Assembly: GCF_900102195.1 (NCBI RefSeq)
Contig: NZ_FNBE01000016.1
Span: 1 to 64,000, forward strand
DNA: 64,000 nucleotides
DNA from: Pseudonocardia oroxyli
Lineage (GTDB): Bacteria > Actinomycetota > Actinomycetes > Mycobacteriales > Pseudonocardiaceae
Direction of reading: 5' to 3'
How positions within the stretch are numbered: the first letter of the stretch is position 1; every line of letters starts with the position of its first letter. Under the pieces are notes generated by a model. It ran no database searches and was not told where the DNA came from. It saw only the letters and a list, made by a program, of their open reading frames with translations. The position numbers were made by a program, and so were the translations under genes. Positions 43,320 to 52,341 of this stretch are shown in pieces.

Positions 43320-45043
43320 GGCAGCTCGACCCGCAGTCGGGTGCCGCGGCCCGGGGGACTGAGCAGGTCCAGCCTGCCGCCGAGGGCGTCGACGCGGTCG
43401 GCGATGCCGCGCAGCCCCCCGCCCGTGAGGTGGGCGCCGCCGACCCCGTCGTCTCGCACCTCGACGGCGAGGTGGCCGCCGTCGTGGGTCAGTGACACCC
43501 ACAGCGCCCGCGCGGCCGCGTGTTTGACCGCGTTGGACAGGGCCTCCGCCACCGTGAAGTACGCGGCGGTCTCGACCGTGACCGGCAGCCGCGCGTCCTC
43601 CTCGGGCAGGCGGACCGTGCTGGGCAGCGGCATCCGGTCGACCAGCTCCCGCAGCGCGGCGACCAGCCCCCGCTGGACCAACAGGGCGGGCATGATGCCG
43701 TGCACGAGCCCGCGGAGCTCGGCGATGGCCGTCTCGGCGTCGGTGCGCACCGCCCGGGCCTGCTCGTCCACCGGCGGCGCGGTCCGGTCGGCGAGAGTGC
43801 CCGCCCGCAGCGCCAGCACGACGAGCCGGGCCTGCAGCCCGTCGTGGAGGTCCCGGGCCAGGCGCCTGCGCTCGAGGTCCCCGGACTCGACGATGCGGGC
43901 GCGCGACTCGCGCAGCGCGGCGCGACCGGCCAGCAGCGCGGCGGTGAGGCGTTCGCGCTCCATCGCCAGCGCGACCACCCGGCCCGCCGCCCGGACGGGC
44001 TCCGGGTCGGCGAGGGACACCGCGTCGTAGACGATGGCCCCGACGTCGTCGATCTCGACGGCCGCCCGGGCGCCGCCCGCCGGCGGCAGGGCCACCGGCC
44101 TGCCGGACGCGTCGGCGTGGCACCGCTGCTCGGGCAGCCAGAACAACAGCTCCAGGGAGGGATCGCCCAACGTGGCGGCGAGCGCGTCCCGCAGCTGCGG
44201 CCGGTCGCCCTCCGCCGCGCCCAGCCACGCGCCGAGCTCCTCGACCTCGGCGGTGCGGGCGAACCCGCCGCGCAGCAGGCCCGCGAGGAAGGCGACCGGC
44301 ACCCCGGCCATCACCGTGAGCTGCAGGGCGAACAGGGTCGCGGGATCGATGTCGACGAACCGGGTGAGGATCGAGCTGCTCGTCAGGAACAGGATGGTGA
44401 GGATCCCGTAGCCGGACACCGCGGCGAGCACCCGTCGTTGGGCCCGGTCCGCCACGCGCATCCGCCGCACCAGCACGAACGCGCTCAACGCCACGACGAC
44501 GAAGCCGGCCGCCGTCGTCACCCGGGCGAAGGCCTCGGCGAGGTCGGGCCGGTCCGCGACGGACAGCACCGGGGGCACCCCGGGCAACGGCCGGAAGACG
44601 TAGCTCGGCACCGGCAGGACCAGCGTGACGACGTACCCGCTCACGGCCAGCCGCCGGGAGAACCGGTCGGGCAGCCTGCCGGACGGGAACGCCAGCAGCA
44701 GGTGCAGCAGCACCCCGATCGGCAGCTGCGCGAGCACCGTGCCGACGATCGCGGTGGCCGTCGTCGCGATGTTGCTCGCCGCGGAGGCCGACAGGCTGAG
44801 TCCGCACAGACACAGCAGCGCACCGGTCCGCCCGGACGGGCGGCGCCACCAGGCCACCAGGCCCGCCGCGAGATAGCAGGCCCCGGTCAGGGCGTAGCCG
44901 ACCAGCGCCGGGACGGGGCCCGCACCCTCGTGCACGAACAGGGCGATCTCCAGCGCGGTCAGCCCCGCACCGACCACCCCGAGCTGGACGAGGGCGAGGC
45001 GCAGCGAGGCCCGCAGGGGCGACTCGGACCGGGCGCTGCTCAC
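43307..45043 (-). CDS. NarL-partner sensor histidine kinase (membrane)
   Basis: This 578-residue kinase has about eight N-terminal membrane segments up to residue 260 (LGVVGAGLTALEIALFV, GYALTGACYLAAGLVAWW and others). A poorly conserved sensor region follows, then the HisKA_3 box ERRRLARDLHDGLQARLV with the phosphoacceptor His, and an ATPase with NAVKHAAARALWVSL and DDGVGGAHLTGGGLRGIADRV. GTG 45043 is taken as start. It partners the downstream response regulator. A membrane-integral signal is likely, since there is no large outside domain. Confidence 0.92.
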   Translation of the reverse strand: MSSARSESPLRASLRLALVQLGVVGAGLTALEIALFVHEGAGPVPALVGYALTGACYLAAGLVAWWRRPSGRTGALLCLCGLSLSASAASNIATTATAIVGTVLAQLPIGVLLHLLLAFPSGRLPDRFSRRLAVSGYVVTLVLPVPSYVFRPLPGVPPVLSVADRPDLAEAFARVTTAAGFVVVALSAFVLVRRMRVADRAQRRVLAAVSGYGILTILFLTSSSILTRFVDIDPATLFALQLTVMAGVPVAFLAGLLRGGFARTAEVEELGAWLGAAEGDRPQLRDALAATLGDPSLELLFWLPEQRCHADASGRPVALPPAGGARAAVEIDDVGAIVYDAVSLADPEPVRAAGRVVALAMERERLTAALLAGRAALRESRARIVESGDLERRRLARDLHDGLQARLVVLALRAGTLADRTAPPVDEQARAVRTDAETAIAELRGLVHGIMPALLVQRGLVAALRELVDRMPLPSTVRLPEEDARLPVTVETAAYFTVAEALSNAVKHAAARALWVSLTHDGGHLAVEVRDDGVGGAHLTGGGLRGIADRVDALGGRLDLLSPPGRGTRLRVELPCES

Positions 45044-45221
45044 CGCGGCAGATCGTCTCCTACATCCCGACGACGGTCCAGTCGGCGACCCGACCGGACC
45101 CAGGTCCCTCCCGCACTGGACCCAGGTCCATTCCGGGCGGAGGCGATCGCCGCAGAGAATTCGCTCCGCCGCCGCTGCCCGGCGGCGGCCGTCGGGGGCA
45201 CCGACCTGTGGAGGATCCTGC

Positions 45222-46460
45222 ATGACGACCGTCACGGCCCGCGTCGGCTGCGCCGCCCTCCTGGCGGCCGTCCTCACCCTGGCCGGGTGCGCCTCGTCCC
45301 CGCCGCCGGAGCCGACGACCACGGCGGCCGCCTCGAACGCCTCGGCCGCGCTCCCGGTGGGCCCCGATGCGACGGCCGTGCTCACCCCGATCGCCGCCCG
45401 ACCCCTGTCTCCCGAGATCTACCCGGTCCTGGGCGCGGACGACCGCCTCCACCTGGCGTACGAGCTCCAGATCGTCAACATGAGCGGCGGGCGGGTGCTC
45501 CTCGACAGCGTGGCCGTCCTGGGCGACGGCGACACCGCGCTCACCACGATCCCGCAGGCCGACCTGCGGCTCCGGCTCGCCGGGGGTGCGAGTGGTGACG
45601 CGTTCGGCCCGGGCCAGGCCGCCGATCTCTTCCTCGACGTGACCCTCCCGGCGGACGCGACCCCGCCGCAGGTCGTCCGACACACCTTCGCCGTGGCGAT
45701 GCCCGACGGCGCGACGAAGAACCTCACGTTCACCGGCGTCCCCGTCGCCGTGTCCGACCAGCAGGCGGTCGTCGTCGCGCCGCCGCTGAAGGGGAAGGGC
45801 TGGGTCGCGGGCAACGGCTGCTGCGACGCCGTCACCGCCCACCGCGGCGCGACGCTCCCGGTGGACGGCACCATCCGCGTCGCGCAGCGGTTCGCGATCG
45901 ACTTCGTGCAGCTCGACGCGGCCGGGCAGCTCTACACCGGCGACCCCGCCGACAACGCGTCCTTCCCGTTCTTCGGCGACGAGATCCTCTCCGCGGCCGA
46001 CGGGACGGTGGTCCGGGTGCTCGACGGTGAGCCCAACCAGCCGCCCGGCACCCTGCCTGCGGGCGCGAACCTGCAGAACGCGGACGGCAACTACGTCGTG
46101 GTGGACATCGGTAGCGGCCGCTTCGCGTTCTACGCCCACATGCAGCCCGGCACGGTCCGGGTGAAGGTCGGGGATCAGGTCAAGACGGGGGACGTCCTCG
46201 GGATCCTCGGCAACAGCGGCAACACCGATGCCCCGCACCTGCACTTCCACATCATGGACGGGCCGTCGCCCTTGCAGTCGAACGGACTGCCGTTCGTCTT
46301 GACGAGCTTCACCGGAACCGGTGTGGTCGGCGACGAGGCCGCGATCGTGGCCCCGTTCGCGCCGCAGGCACCCGTCGTCCCGATCGACGCCGCGACGTGG
46401 GCCGGGCCGCACCGCGACCAGCTCCCGCTGAACCTGCAGGTCGTCGACTTCGGCTCCTGA
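45222..46460 (+). CDS. M23-type peptidase-fold lipoprotein
   Basis: This 412-residue protein has a signal peptide ending in the lipobox TLAGC and a Pro/Thr linker. An IgG-like region follows, then a LytM/M23 domain with FAFYAHMQPGTVRVKVGDQV (metal/active His) and APHLHFHIMDGP (HxH). The expected first His of the HxxxD metal pair is not seen: the site reads AQRFAIDFVQL, keeping Asp but not His. It may be a divergent peptidase or a non-catalytic cell-wall regulator. It ends shortly before a family II repeat. Confidence 0.85.
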   Translation: MTTVTARVGCAALLAAVLTLAGCASSPPPEPTTTAAASNASAALPVGPDATAVLTPIAARPLSPEIYPVLGADDRLHLAYELQIVNMSGGRVLLDSVAVLGDGDTALTTIPQADLRLRLAGGASGDAFGPGQAADLFLDVTLPADATPPQVVRHTFAVAMPDGATKNLTFTGVPVAVSDQQAVVVAPPLKGKGWVAGNGCCDAVTAHRGATLPVDGTIRVAQRFAIDFVQLDAAGQLYTGDPADNASFPFFGDEILSAADGTVVRVLDGEPNQPPGTLPAGANLQNADGNYVVVDIGSGRFAFYAHMQPGTVRVKVGDQVKTGDVLGILGNSGNTDAPHLHFHIMDGPSPLQSNGLPFVLTSFTGTGVVGDEAAIVAPFAPQAPVVPIDAATWAGPHRDQLPLNLQVVDFGS

Positions 46461-46468
46461 CCAGCGCA

Positions 46469-46524
46469 GTGTGGAGCCACCACTGTCGTGTGAGGGCTCC
46501 GAAACGACAGTGGTGGCTCCACAC
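46469..46524. repeat. Family II inverted repeat, copy 2
   Basis: Arms at 46469-46488 and 46505-46524 are perfectly complementary over 20 bp (GTGTGGAGCCACCACTGTCG). The 16-nt spacer ends in CCGAAA, matching copy 1. It lies between two convergent genes (M23 stop 46460, DUF4126-like stop 46528), consistent with a bidirectional terminator. Confidence 0.92.
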
Positions 46525-46527
46525 CGC

Positions 46528-47058
46528 CTACGGGGTCGAGCGGTGCGCGCCCGACCAGGCCAGCCCGGCGACGACCGCGTCCTCCAAGAACGCGCCGGGG
46601 AGGTCGGTGCCGAGCCGCTCGGCCAGCACCGCGCGCAGGCGAACGCCGCCGAAGGCCGTGGCGAGCGCGGCGCCCACCGCGGCGGTCGCCTCGGCCAGGT
46701 TCCAGACGTCGGGATCCCGGGTGGTCCGCAGGCCCGCCGCGACGGCGGCGACGGGGGCGAAGAGGAGCCGCGGAGCGAGGCCCGGCACCTGGGTGCGGGG
46801 CGGGGTGACGGGCAGCTTGTCCGCCACCACCTCGCCGAGCGCGAACAGGCAGGCGACGGCCCGGCCCGCGGGCGTGCCGAGCCGGCTCGCCACCCCGCGG
46901 TCGGCGACGGTCGAGCTCAGCGCCACGGCCGCCGGACCGGCGCTGCTGCGTCCCCCGGTCGCCGCGCCGAGCGCCGCCGCCCGCGCCAGCCGGGCGAGCA
47001 GTTCCCGCGCCGGGTGCGGCAGCCGGTCGGCCGCGGCGGTGGGGTCGGAGGTGCTCAC
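46528..47058 (-). CDS. DUF4126-like membrane protein
   Basis: This 176-residue protein has four or five weakly hydrophobic Ala-rich segments. RLARAAALGAATGGRSSAGPAA, LFALGEVVADKLPVTPPRTQ and AFLEDAVVAGLAW are the pattern of DUF4126/TIGR-type membrane proteins of unknown role. The TAG stop lies 4 bases past the family II repeat. Confidence 0.68.
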   Translation of the reverse strand: MSTSDPTAAADRLPHPARELLARLARAAALGAATGGRSSAGPAAVALSSTVADRGVASRLGTPAGRAVACLFALGEVVADKLPVTPPRTQVPGLAPRLLFAPVAAVAAGLRTTRDPDVWNLAEATAAVGAALATAFGGVRLRAVLAERLGTDLPGAFLEDAVVAGLAWSGAHRSTP

Positions 47059-47206
47059 GACGTCGCCGGGGCGCAGGTTCGGGCGAGGCCGTGCCGTGGA
47101 GAGCGCATGCCGTCGGCTACCCGCGCCGGGCGGGTCGAACCCGCAGCGACGCGCCGAAGCGCCCCGGTGGCGCTACCGCCCGTAGTGACCGAGGGTGGAG
47201 GCCACC

Positions 47207-47629
47207 ATGACGGCAGAGCCGAACACCACGGAGCCCTGGCTCTCCCTCGTCGTCGACGCGTCGCCTGCCCTGCTGGCGGTGGTCCGCGGGGGGATCGAGG
47301 CCTGGCTGAGGAACCTCCGCTGGCGGCCCGAAGACATCGCCCCCGTCGTGTCCGCGGTCAGCGAGGCCGCGGGAAACGCGATGGAGCACGCCTACCGCAC
47401 GGAGGAGCCGGGCACGGTGACCGTCGACCTGGCGGTCGAGCGGACCTCGGCGGGCCGGCGGGTGTGCGTCGAGGTGTCCGACCGGGGGAGCTGGCGACCG
47501 GCGGGCTCTGAACCGGGACGCGGCAACGGGATCGCCCTGATGTCCGCCCTGATGGCGGAGGTGCGCGTCGACGCCCGCCCCGAGGGGACCACCGTGCACC
47601 TGTGCTCGCCGTGGCTCCACCCGGGCTGA
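47207..47629 (+). CDS. RsbW/SpoIIAB-type anti-sigma ATPase domain protein
   Basis: This 140-residue GHKL ATPase has the N box VVSAVSEAAGNAMEHAYRTEE and the G box SDRGSWRPAGSEPGRGNGIALMSALM. Such proteins bind a sigma factor and phosphorylate a STAS antagonist. ATG 47207 (GGAGG 6 bases upstream) is preferred over GTG 47195. It is convergent (3-base gap) with the PP2C-ATPase-STAS gene. With the sigma factor at 49716-50546 the set looks like a partner-switching module. Confidence 0.86.
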   Translation: MTAEPNTTEPWLSLVVDASPALLAVVRGGIEAWLRNLRWRPEDIAPVVSAVSEAAGNAMEHAYRTEEPGTVTVDLAVERTSAGRRVCVEVSDRGSWRPAGSEPGRGNGIALMSALMAEVRVDARPEGTTVHLCSPWLHPG

Positions 47630-47632
47630 CCG

Positions 47633-49129
47633 TTACGGCACCCGCGCTGCGTCGTCGGCATAGGGGAGCGCGACCAGGTCGAGCACGTAGCCCGCGACGC
47701 TGTCCGGCGGGGCGCACAGCCGCAGCGGCGCGCCGGGGAGGGCGTCACGCATCGCCCCGTGCAGCACCGCCACCCCGCCCGCGGTCAGCCGGGTGACCCC
47801 CGTCAGGTCCACGGTGAGCGGTCGGGTCCCGGCCTGCGTCCGGTGTCGGAGTTCGGCCTGCAGCCGGACGGCGGTCGCCTCGTCGACCGCACCGTCCAGC
47901 CGGATCCGGGCTCCGGACGCGGTGGACGCGGTGGACCGGTCCCGGATGGCCAGCCGGTCCCGCGCCCCGTCGCCCGGCGGGACCGGTGCGGGACCTGCGC
48001 TGAGCAGCCGCGCCGGGTGGGCGGGGCGGAAGCAGACCGTCGCGGACGTGCCGTCGACCCGACGGTCGAGGAACAGCTCACCGCAGAGGTGGCGGGTCAT
48101 CGCGAGCCCGCGGCCCAGCCCGCCCGGTGGGTCGCGCTCGGTACAGCGCCAGATCCCGTGGTCGGACACCCGCAGCCGCAGCTCCCCGTCGTCGGTGAGC
48201 GCACCTTCGAGCCGGACGGTCTCCGAGCCCGCCCCGACGTAGGCGTGCTCGACCGCGTTGGTCATCAGCTCGCCGACGGCGTGCTGCACCGAGACGAGGT
48301 CGGCCTCGTCGAGTCCCAGTCCCCGGAGCCACTCCGCGAGCACGACCCGGGACGCGCGCACGGCGGACGCCTCTGCCGACCAGGACATCCCCAGCGCGTC
48401 CGGCCGCCGGAGGCGCTGCGCGGACAGCAGCGTGAGGTCGTCGCTGTGCCCCGTCCGCCGCAGCAGGGCGTCCATGACGTCGACGCACGCCCGCTCGGCC
48501 GCCGCCCCCGGGACCCGGTGGTCGCCGTGTTCACCGACGGCGTCCGCGGCCACCTGCGCGAGCTCCACCGTGCCCGCGGTCGCGTCGCGTCCGGGGCGGT
48601 CCAGGACCCCGTCGGTGCAGAGCAGGACGAGATCGTCGGGTTCCAGCCGCGCGGCGGCGACGGCGCACGCCGATCCCATCCCGACCGGCCCGGAGCCCGA
48701 CGGGGGCAGGTAGCGCGGCTCGCCGCCCGCGGGCAGCACCAGCGGCGGCGGGTGCCCCGCCGTGCAGTAGCGCAGCTCGCCGCTGTCGGGATCGAGCACG
48801 AGCAGACACATCGTGGCGCCGCGCACCTCGGGGGCGCGGCGGGCGAGTGCCTCGGCGGCGGCGCAGGTCTCGCCGATCGACGCCCCCGCGGCGAGCCGCT
48901 CCCCGACGAGGGTGCGGAGCCGGGCGGTCAGCACCGTGGCGGCGACGCCCCGCCCGCCGACGTCGCCCACCACGAGCCCGACCTGCCCCGCCGGGGTGGG
49001 GACGACGTCGAACCAGTCCCCGCGCGCGTCCGCGTCCGTCTCGGCGAGCAGCGCGCAGGCCGCGACCCGGACACCCGGGAGCAGGGGGATGTCCGTGGGG
49101 AGCACCGCCCGTTGCAGGTCGGCGCTCAC
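47633..49129 (-). CDS. PP2C (SpoIIE)-HATPase-STAS fusion protein
   Basis: This 498-residue protein carries three partner-switching domains in order. The PP2C phosphatase has RGDWFDVVPTP, VGDVGGRGVAATV, LLCTDGVLD and HSDDLTLLS (residues 1-240). The anti-sigma-like ATPase has VGELMTNAVEHAYVGAG and GLGRGLAMTRHLCG (240-390). The C-terminal STAS domain has RIRLDGAVDEATAVRLQAEL and DLTGVTRLTAGGVAVLHGAM (400-498). Joining kinase and antagonist in one chain is uncommon. GTG 49129 overlaps the upstream STAS gene by GTGA. Confidence 0.88.
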   Translation of the reverse strand: MSADLQRAVLPTDIPLLPGVRVAACALLAETDADARGDWFDVVPTPAGQVGLVVGDVGGRGVAATVLTARLRTLVGERLAAGASIGETCAAAEALARRAPEVRGATMCLLVLDPDSGELRYCTAGHPPPLVLPAGGEPRYLPPSGSGPVGMGSACAVAAARLEPDDLVLLCTDGVLDRPGRDATAGTVELAQVAADAVGEHGDHRVPGAAAERACVDVMDALLRRTGHSDDLTLLSAQRLRRPDALGMSWSAEASAVRASRVVLAEWLRGLGLDEADLVSVQHAVGELMTNAVEHAYVGAGSETVRLEGALTDDGELRLRVSDHGIWRCTERDPPGGLGRGLAMTRHLCGELFLDRRVDGTSATVCFRPAHPARLLSAGPAPVPPGDGARDRLAIRDRSTASTASGARIRLDGAVDEATAVRLQAELRHRTQAGTRPLTVDLTGVTRLTAGGVAVLHGAMRDALPGAPLRLCAPPDSVAGYVLDLVALPYADDAARVP

Positions 49130-49485
49130 GGCGGGGTCACCGACGCGCCCGACCGCAGCGAGATGGGCAGCTCCGTGATGACGGGGATGCCGAGCGCCTG
49201 CAGGACCAACCGGGCAGGGCGGTGCTCGCCGCACTGGAGCAGCAACCCACCACCCTGGTCCTCCTTGACGGCGCGTATCTCCTCGAGGAACCGGACCCCG
49301 GCGGCGGACAGGTGACCGACGTCGTCCAGGCTCACGACGAGCACCGACGCCGCGTCGAGCACCGGCACGAGGGCGCGCCGGAAGCGCGGGAGGGTCGCCA
49401 GATCGACCTCCCCGCCCACCGAGAGGATCGCGCACCGACCGTCTCGGGTCGGCGTGCACACGACGGTCGGTTCGTTCAGCAGCAT
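49126..49485 (-). CDS. STAS-domain anti-anti-sigma factor
   Basis: This 119-residue protein has the STAS strand-helix pattern ILSVGGEVDLATLPRFRRAL, then LVVSLDDVGHLSAAGVRFLEE. The Ser of HLSAAG is at the site phosphorylated by RsbW-like kinases. Unphosphorylated, it would bind the anti-sigma factor and release the sigma factor. It is the first gene of a GTGA-coupled pair with the PP2C fusion, and is divergent from the sigma factor gene (230 bases). Confidence 0.88.
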   Translation of the reverse strand: MLLNEPTVVCTPTRDGRCAILSVGGEVDLATLPRFRRALVPVLDAASVLVVSLDDVGHLSAAGVRFLEEIRAVKEDQGGGLLLQCGEHRPARLVLQALGIPVITELPISLRSGASVTPP

Positions 49486-49715
49486 GACGCCTCCGTTCCG
49501 GAGACGAGCGCTGGTGGTTGAACACGCGTCGCAGGAGAGTGTGACAGGTCGTGGCTCGACGGGACAGGCCGCGCACTACCCCGAATGGGCTCGCGTACTC
49601 ATCTCGATTTCCCCCTGCACCACACCCGGGAACCCGGTACCGTGCCCCGCGTCGGCAGTCGCCGACGAGGTCAAACCAGCGCCTCCTTCCACACCTCGGT
49701 ACGTGGAGAGGGTTG

Positions 49716-50546
49716 ATGACCATCGCTTCCGCACCGTCCCGTGCACCCGGCTACGATGAGAACGACCTGGACGACGGCCTCCCGATGCTGCAGAGGATGG
49801 CCGCCCTGCCCGAGGACGATCCCGAGCGGGAGGCCCTCCGGACCGCACTCATCCTGCGGTTCCTCCCGGTCGCCGAGCGGATCGCCGCGCGGCAGGCGGC
49901 GTCGACACCGTGGGCACGTGACGATCTCCTGCAGATCGGTCGCACCGCGCTCGTCGGCGCGGTGGACCGGTGGGACCCCGATCGGGCGCACGGTGATTTC
50001 CTCGGCTATCTCGTCCCGTGCGTCCGCGGGGAGATCCTCCGGTTCTTCCGCGATCAGTCGTGGACCATGCGGGTGCCGCGCCGGGTCAAGGACCTGCACG
50101 TGGCGATCCGGAAGGTGACCGGTCCGATGTCGCAGGAGCTCGGCCGGGCGCCGCGCCCGTCCGAGCTCGCCGAACGGCTCGACGTCGATCGGGAGGAGAT
50201 CGTGGAGGCGCTGCGCGCCGAGGACGATCACCATCCCATGGCGCTGGACGCCGCCGCCGAGGACGGACAGCAGTCGGTGTCCGACCGCATTCCCCAGGTC
50301 GATGGCGGCTACGAGCTGATCGAGGACCTCCGGTCGCTGCGGCCCCTCCTGGAACGGTTGCCCGCCCGGGAGTACCGCATCCTGATGCTGCGCTACTACG
50401 GCGACCGCACCCAGACCCAGATCGCCCAGGAGATCGGGATCTCCCAGATGCACGTCTCCCGCCTGCTGTCCCAGACCCTGGCGCGGCTGCGCCGCGGGCT
50501 GCTGGCCGAGGCGCCGGGTGACGACGATCCGGCGCGGGGACCCTGA
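49716..50546 (+). CDS. SigB/SigF/SigG-family sigma factor
   Basis: This 276-residue group 3 sigma factor has region 2 (RDDLLQIGRTALVGAVDRWDPDRAHGDFLGYLVPCVRGEILR then FFRDQSWTMRVPRRVKDL), region 3 (RAPRPSELAERLDVDREEI) and region 4 HTH (EIGISQMHVSRLLSQTLARLRRGL). It directs stress or developmental genes and is likely held by the RsbW-like protein encoded near it. GGAGAGGG precedes ATG 49716. No GTTT-N15-GGGTA promoter was clear upstream, so autoregulation is not shown. The glycan cluster starts just downstream, convergently. Confidence 0.92.
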   Translation: MTIASAPSRAPGYDENDLDDGLPMLQRMAALPEDDPEREALRTALILRFLPVAERIAARQAASTPWARDDLLQIGRTALVGAVDRWDPDRAHGDFLGYLVPCVRGEILRFFRDQSWTMRVPRRVKDLHVAIRKVTGPMSQELGRAPRPSELAERLDVDREEIVEALRAEDDHHPMALDAAAEDGQQSVSDRIPQVDGGYELIEDLRSLRPLLERLPAREYRILMLRYYGDRTQTQIAQEIGISQMHVSRLLSQTLARLRRGLLAEAPGDDDPARGP

Positions 50547-50579
50547 CCGGGAGCGCGCCGTCCCGCGGGCGCCGCGCGC

Positions 50580-51677
50580 TCAGGTGCCCCTGGCGAGACT
50601 CAGAGCCGACCGCGCCACCCGGGTGGCGGGCACGTCGAGGCACTCGTGGCCGTAGGGGCAGGCGAACTGGCGGCAGGGGGTGCAGACGGTGGGGACGCGC
50701 AGCACCCGGGCGGGCACGGACCGGGGCCGGTACTGGTCGACGTCCTCGGTCCCGGCGAAGAGTGCGACGACGGGCGTCCTCACCGCGTCCGCCAGGTGCA
50801 TCCCGCCGCTGTTGTTGGTCACCGCCACGGCGGCCCCCGCGAGGAGTCCGGCGAGGCCGGGCACGGCCAGCCCGCCCGCCAGCGCCACACAGCCGCGGAT
50901 GTCCGCCGCGATCTCACCGACGAGGTCGCGCTCCGCCGTGGGGCCGCACACCGCGACCCCCAGCCCGCCCGCCACCAGCTTGCGGGCGACCTCCCGGAAC
51001 CGGGTGGGCGCATAGCGCCGTGACGCGCAGGACGCGCCGGGGAGGATCACGGCATAGGGCCACTGCGCCGCGAGGCGGGCGTCGGTCAGCGCCCGCCGCC
51101 CGGCACCGCGGGCGGCCTCGTCGACCCGGGCGTGCAACCGGGTGTCGCGCCGGGGCACCCCGAGCCGCTCGAGCAGCAGCAGCGTGCGGTCGGCCTGGTG
51201 CACGGCGTCGTCGGGGGCCGGGACCCAGTGCGTCAGGCCGGAGCCCCCGAACTCCTTCGAGGCACCCGCCCGCACGGGGATGCCGGCGAGCTGACAGACG
51301 TAGCCTGCGGGCCAGGGGGACTGGGAGAACGAGGTGGAGATCAGGGCGAGGTCGTAGCGGCGCGCGGCGAGGCGCCCGACCAGCCCCGGGTCGGGCGGTC
51401 CGGGAGCGGTGGCGATCCGTTGCCAGGACACGTCGGCGACGAGAACGCCGTCGACCTCGGGGAGCAGGTGCGCCGCCGCGGCACCCGCAGGCGAGGCCAG
51501 CAGGTCGATCCGGGCGCCGGGCACGGCGACGCGCAGCGCTGCGAGCGCCGGGCCGAGCAGGAGGACGTCACCGAGGTTGTCCGGACGTACCACCAGCAGC
51601 CTGCGGATGTGTTCCCACCGGATCGGCGCGCCCGCGACGGCGGCGGGGTGCTCGAGCGGGGCCGTGGCAGGGGACAT
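50580..51677 (-). CDS. GT9 glycosyltransferase (heptosyltransferase-type) 1
   Basis: About 365 residues from ATG 51677 (GGGAAGG upstream; ATG 51713 would add 12). GT-B fold: RRLLVVRPDNLGDVLLLGPALAAL (nucleotide-side loop), central ILPGASCASRRYAPTRFREVA and the hallmark VAVTNNSGGMHLADAVRTPVV, then CTPCRQFACPYGHECLDVPA. GT9 enzymes transfer heptose from ADP-heptose, classically to LPS core. Here the acceptor must be different. Divergent from gmhB at the left edge of the glycan cluster. Confidence 0.88.
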   Translation of the reverse strand: MSPATAPLEHPAAVAGAPIRWEHIRRLLVVRPDNLGDVLLLGPALAALRVAVPGARIDLLASPAGAAAAHLLPEVDGVLVADVSWQRIATAPGPPDPGLVGRLAARRYDLALISTSFSQSPWPAGYVCQLAGIPVRAGASKEFGGSGLTHWVPAPDDAVHQADRTLLLLERLGVPRRDTRLHARVDEAARGAGRRALTDARLAAQWPYAVILPGASCASRRYAPTRFREVARKLVAGGLGVAVCGPTAERDLVGEIAADIRGCVALAGGLAVPGLAGLLAGAAVAVTNNSGGMHLADAVRTPVVALFAGTEDVDQYRPRSVPARVLRVPTVCTPCRQFACPYGHECLDVPATRVARSALSLARGT

Positions 51678-51792
51678 GGGCCGCGCCTTCCCGGTCGGCG
51701 CGATTTCATGCACGAGCAGGCGCGGTGGTCACGGAGAGTAGTAGTTCGCCCGGAGGAGTTTGTGCCCGGGGACTGGGGCAAGACGACCGGCC

Positions 51793-52341
51793 ATGACCAC
51801 GGTCTGGAACCCACCCGCGGCGATCCTGTTCGACCGGGACGGCACGCTCGTCGTCGACGTGCCCTACTGCGATGACCCGTCCGCCGTACGACCGATGCGC
51901 ACCGCGGCGCGGGCGCTCACGGCCGTCCGCGCCCACGGGCTGCCGACCGGGGTGGTGTCCAACCAGTCCGGCGTGGGCCGCGGCCTCCTGCGGCGGCGGG
52001 ACGTGGACGCCGTGAACCGCGAGGTCGACCGCCTCCTGGGCCCGTTCGACACCTGGCGGTTCTGCCCGCACGCACCCGGCGAGGGGTGCGGGTGCCGCAA
52101 GCCCGCGCCCGGGCTGGTGCTCTCGGCCGCCGCGGACCTGGGGATCCCGCCGCACCGCGTGGCGGTGGTCGGTGACATCGGCGCGGACGTCGACGCGGCG
52201 CACGCCGCGGGCGCGGTCGCGGTCCTCGTGCCCACCGCCGCCACCCTGGTGGACGAGGTCGGGCGGGCGCCGGTCGTGGCGTCGGACCTGGTGCAGGCGG
52301 TGGACTACCTGCTGCACGGACCGTGCGTGGACGCGGCATGA
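51793..52341 (+). CDS. gmhB: Heptose-1,7-bisphosphate 7-phosphatase-type HAD enzyme
   Basis: This 182-residue HAD-IIIA phosphatase has LFDRDGTLVVD (nucleophile DxD), VSNQSGVGRG, the zinc-binding loop CPHAPGEGCGCRKPAPG and VVGDIGADVDAAHAAG. GmhB removes the 7-phosphate from glycero-manno-heptose 1,7-bisphosphate in ADP-heptose synthesis. The histidinol-phosphate phosphatase sister group has the same fold, but the neighbours gmhA and hldE favour GmhB. It overlaps the next GT9 gene by ATGA. Confidence 0.88.
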   Translation: MTTVWNPPAAILFDRDGTLVVDVPYCDDPSAVRPMRTAARALTAVRAHGLPTGVVSNQSGVGRGLLRRRDVDAVNREVDRLLGPFDTWRFCPHAPGEGCGCRKPAPGLVLSAAADLGIPPHRVAVVGDIGADVDAAHAAGAVAVLVPTAATLVDEVGRAPVVASDLVQAVDYLLHGPCVDAA

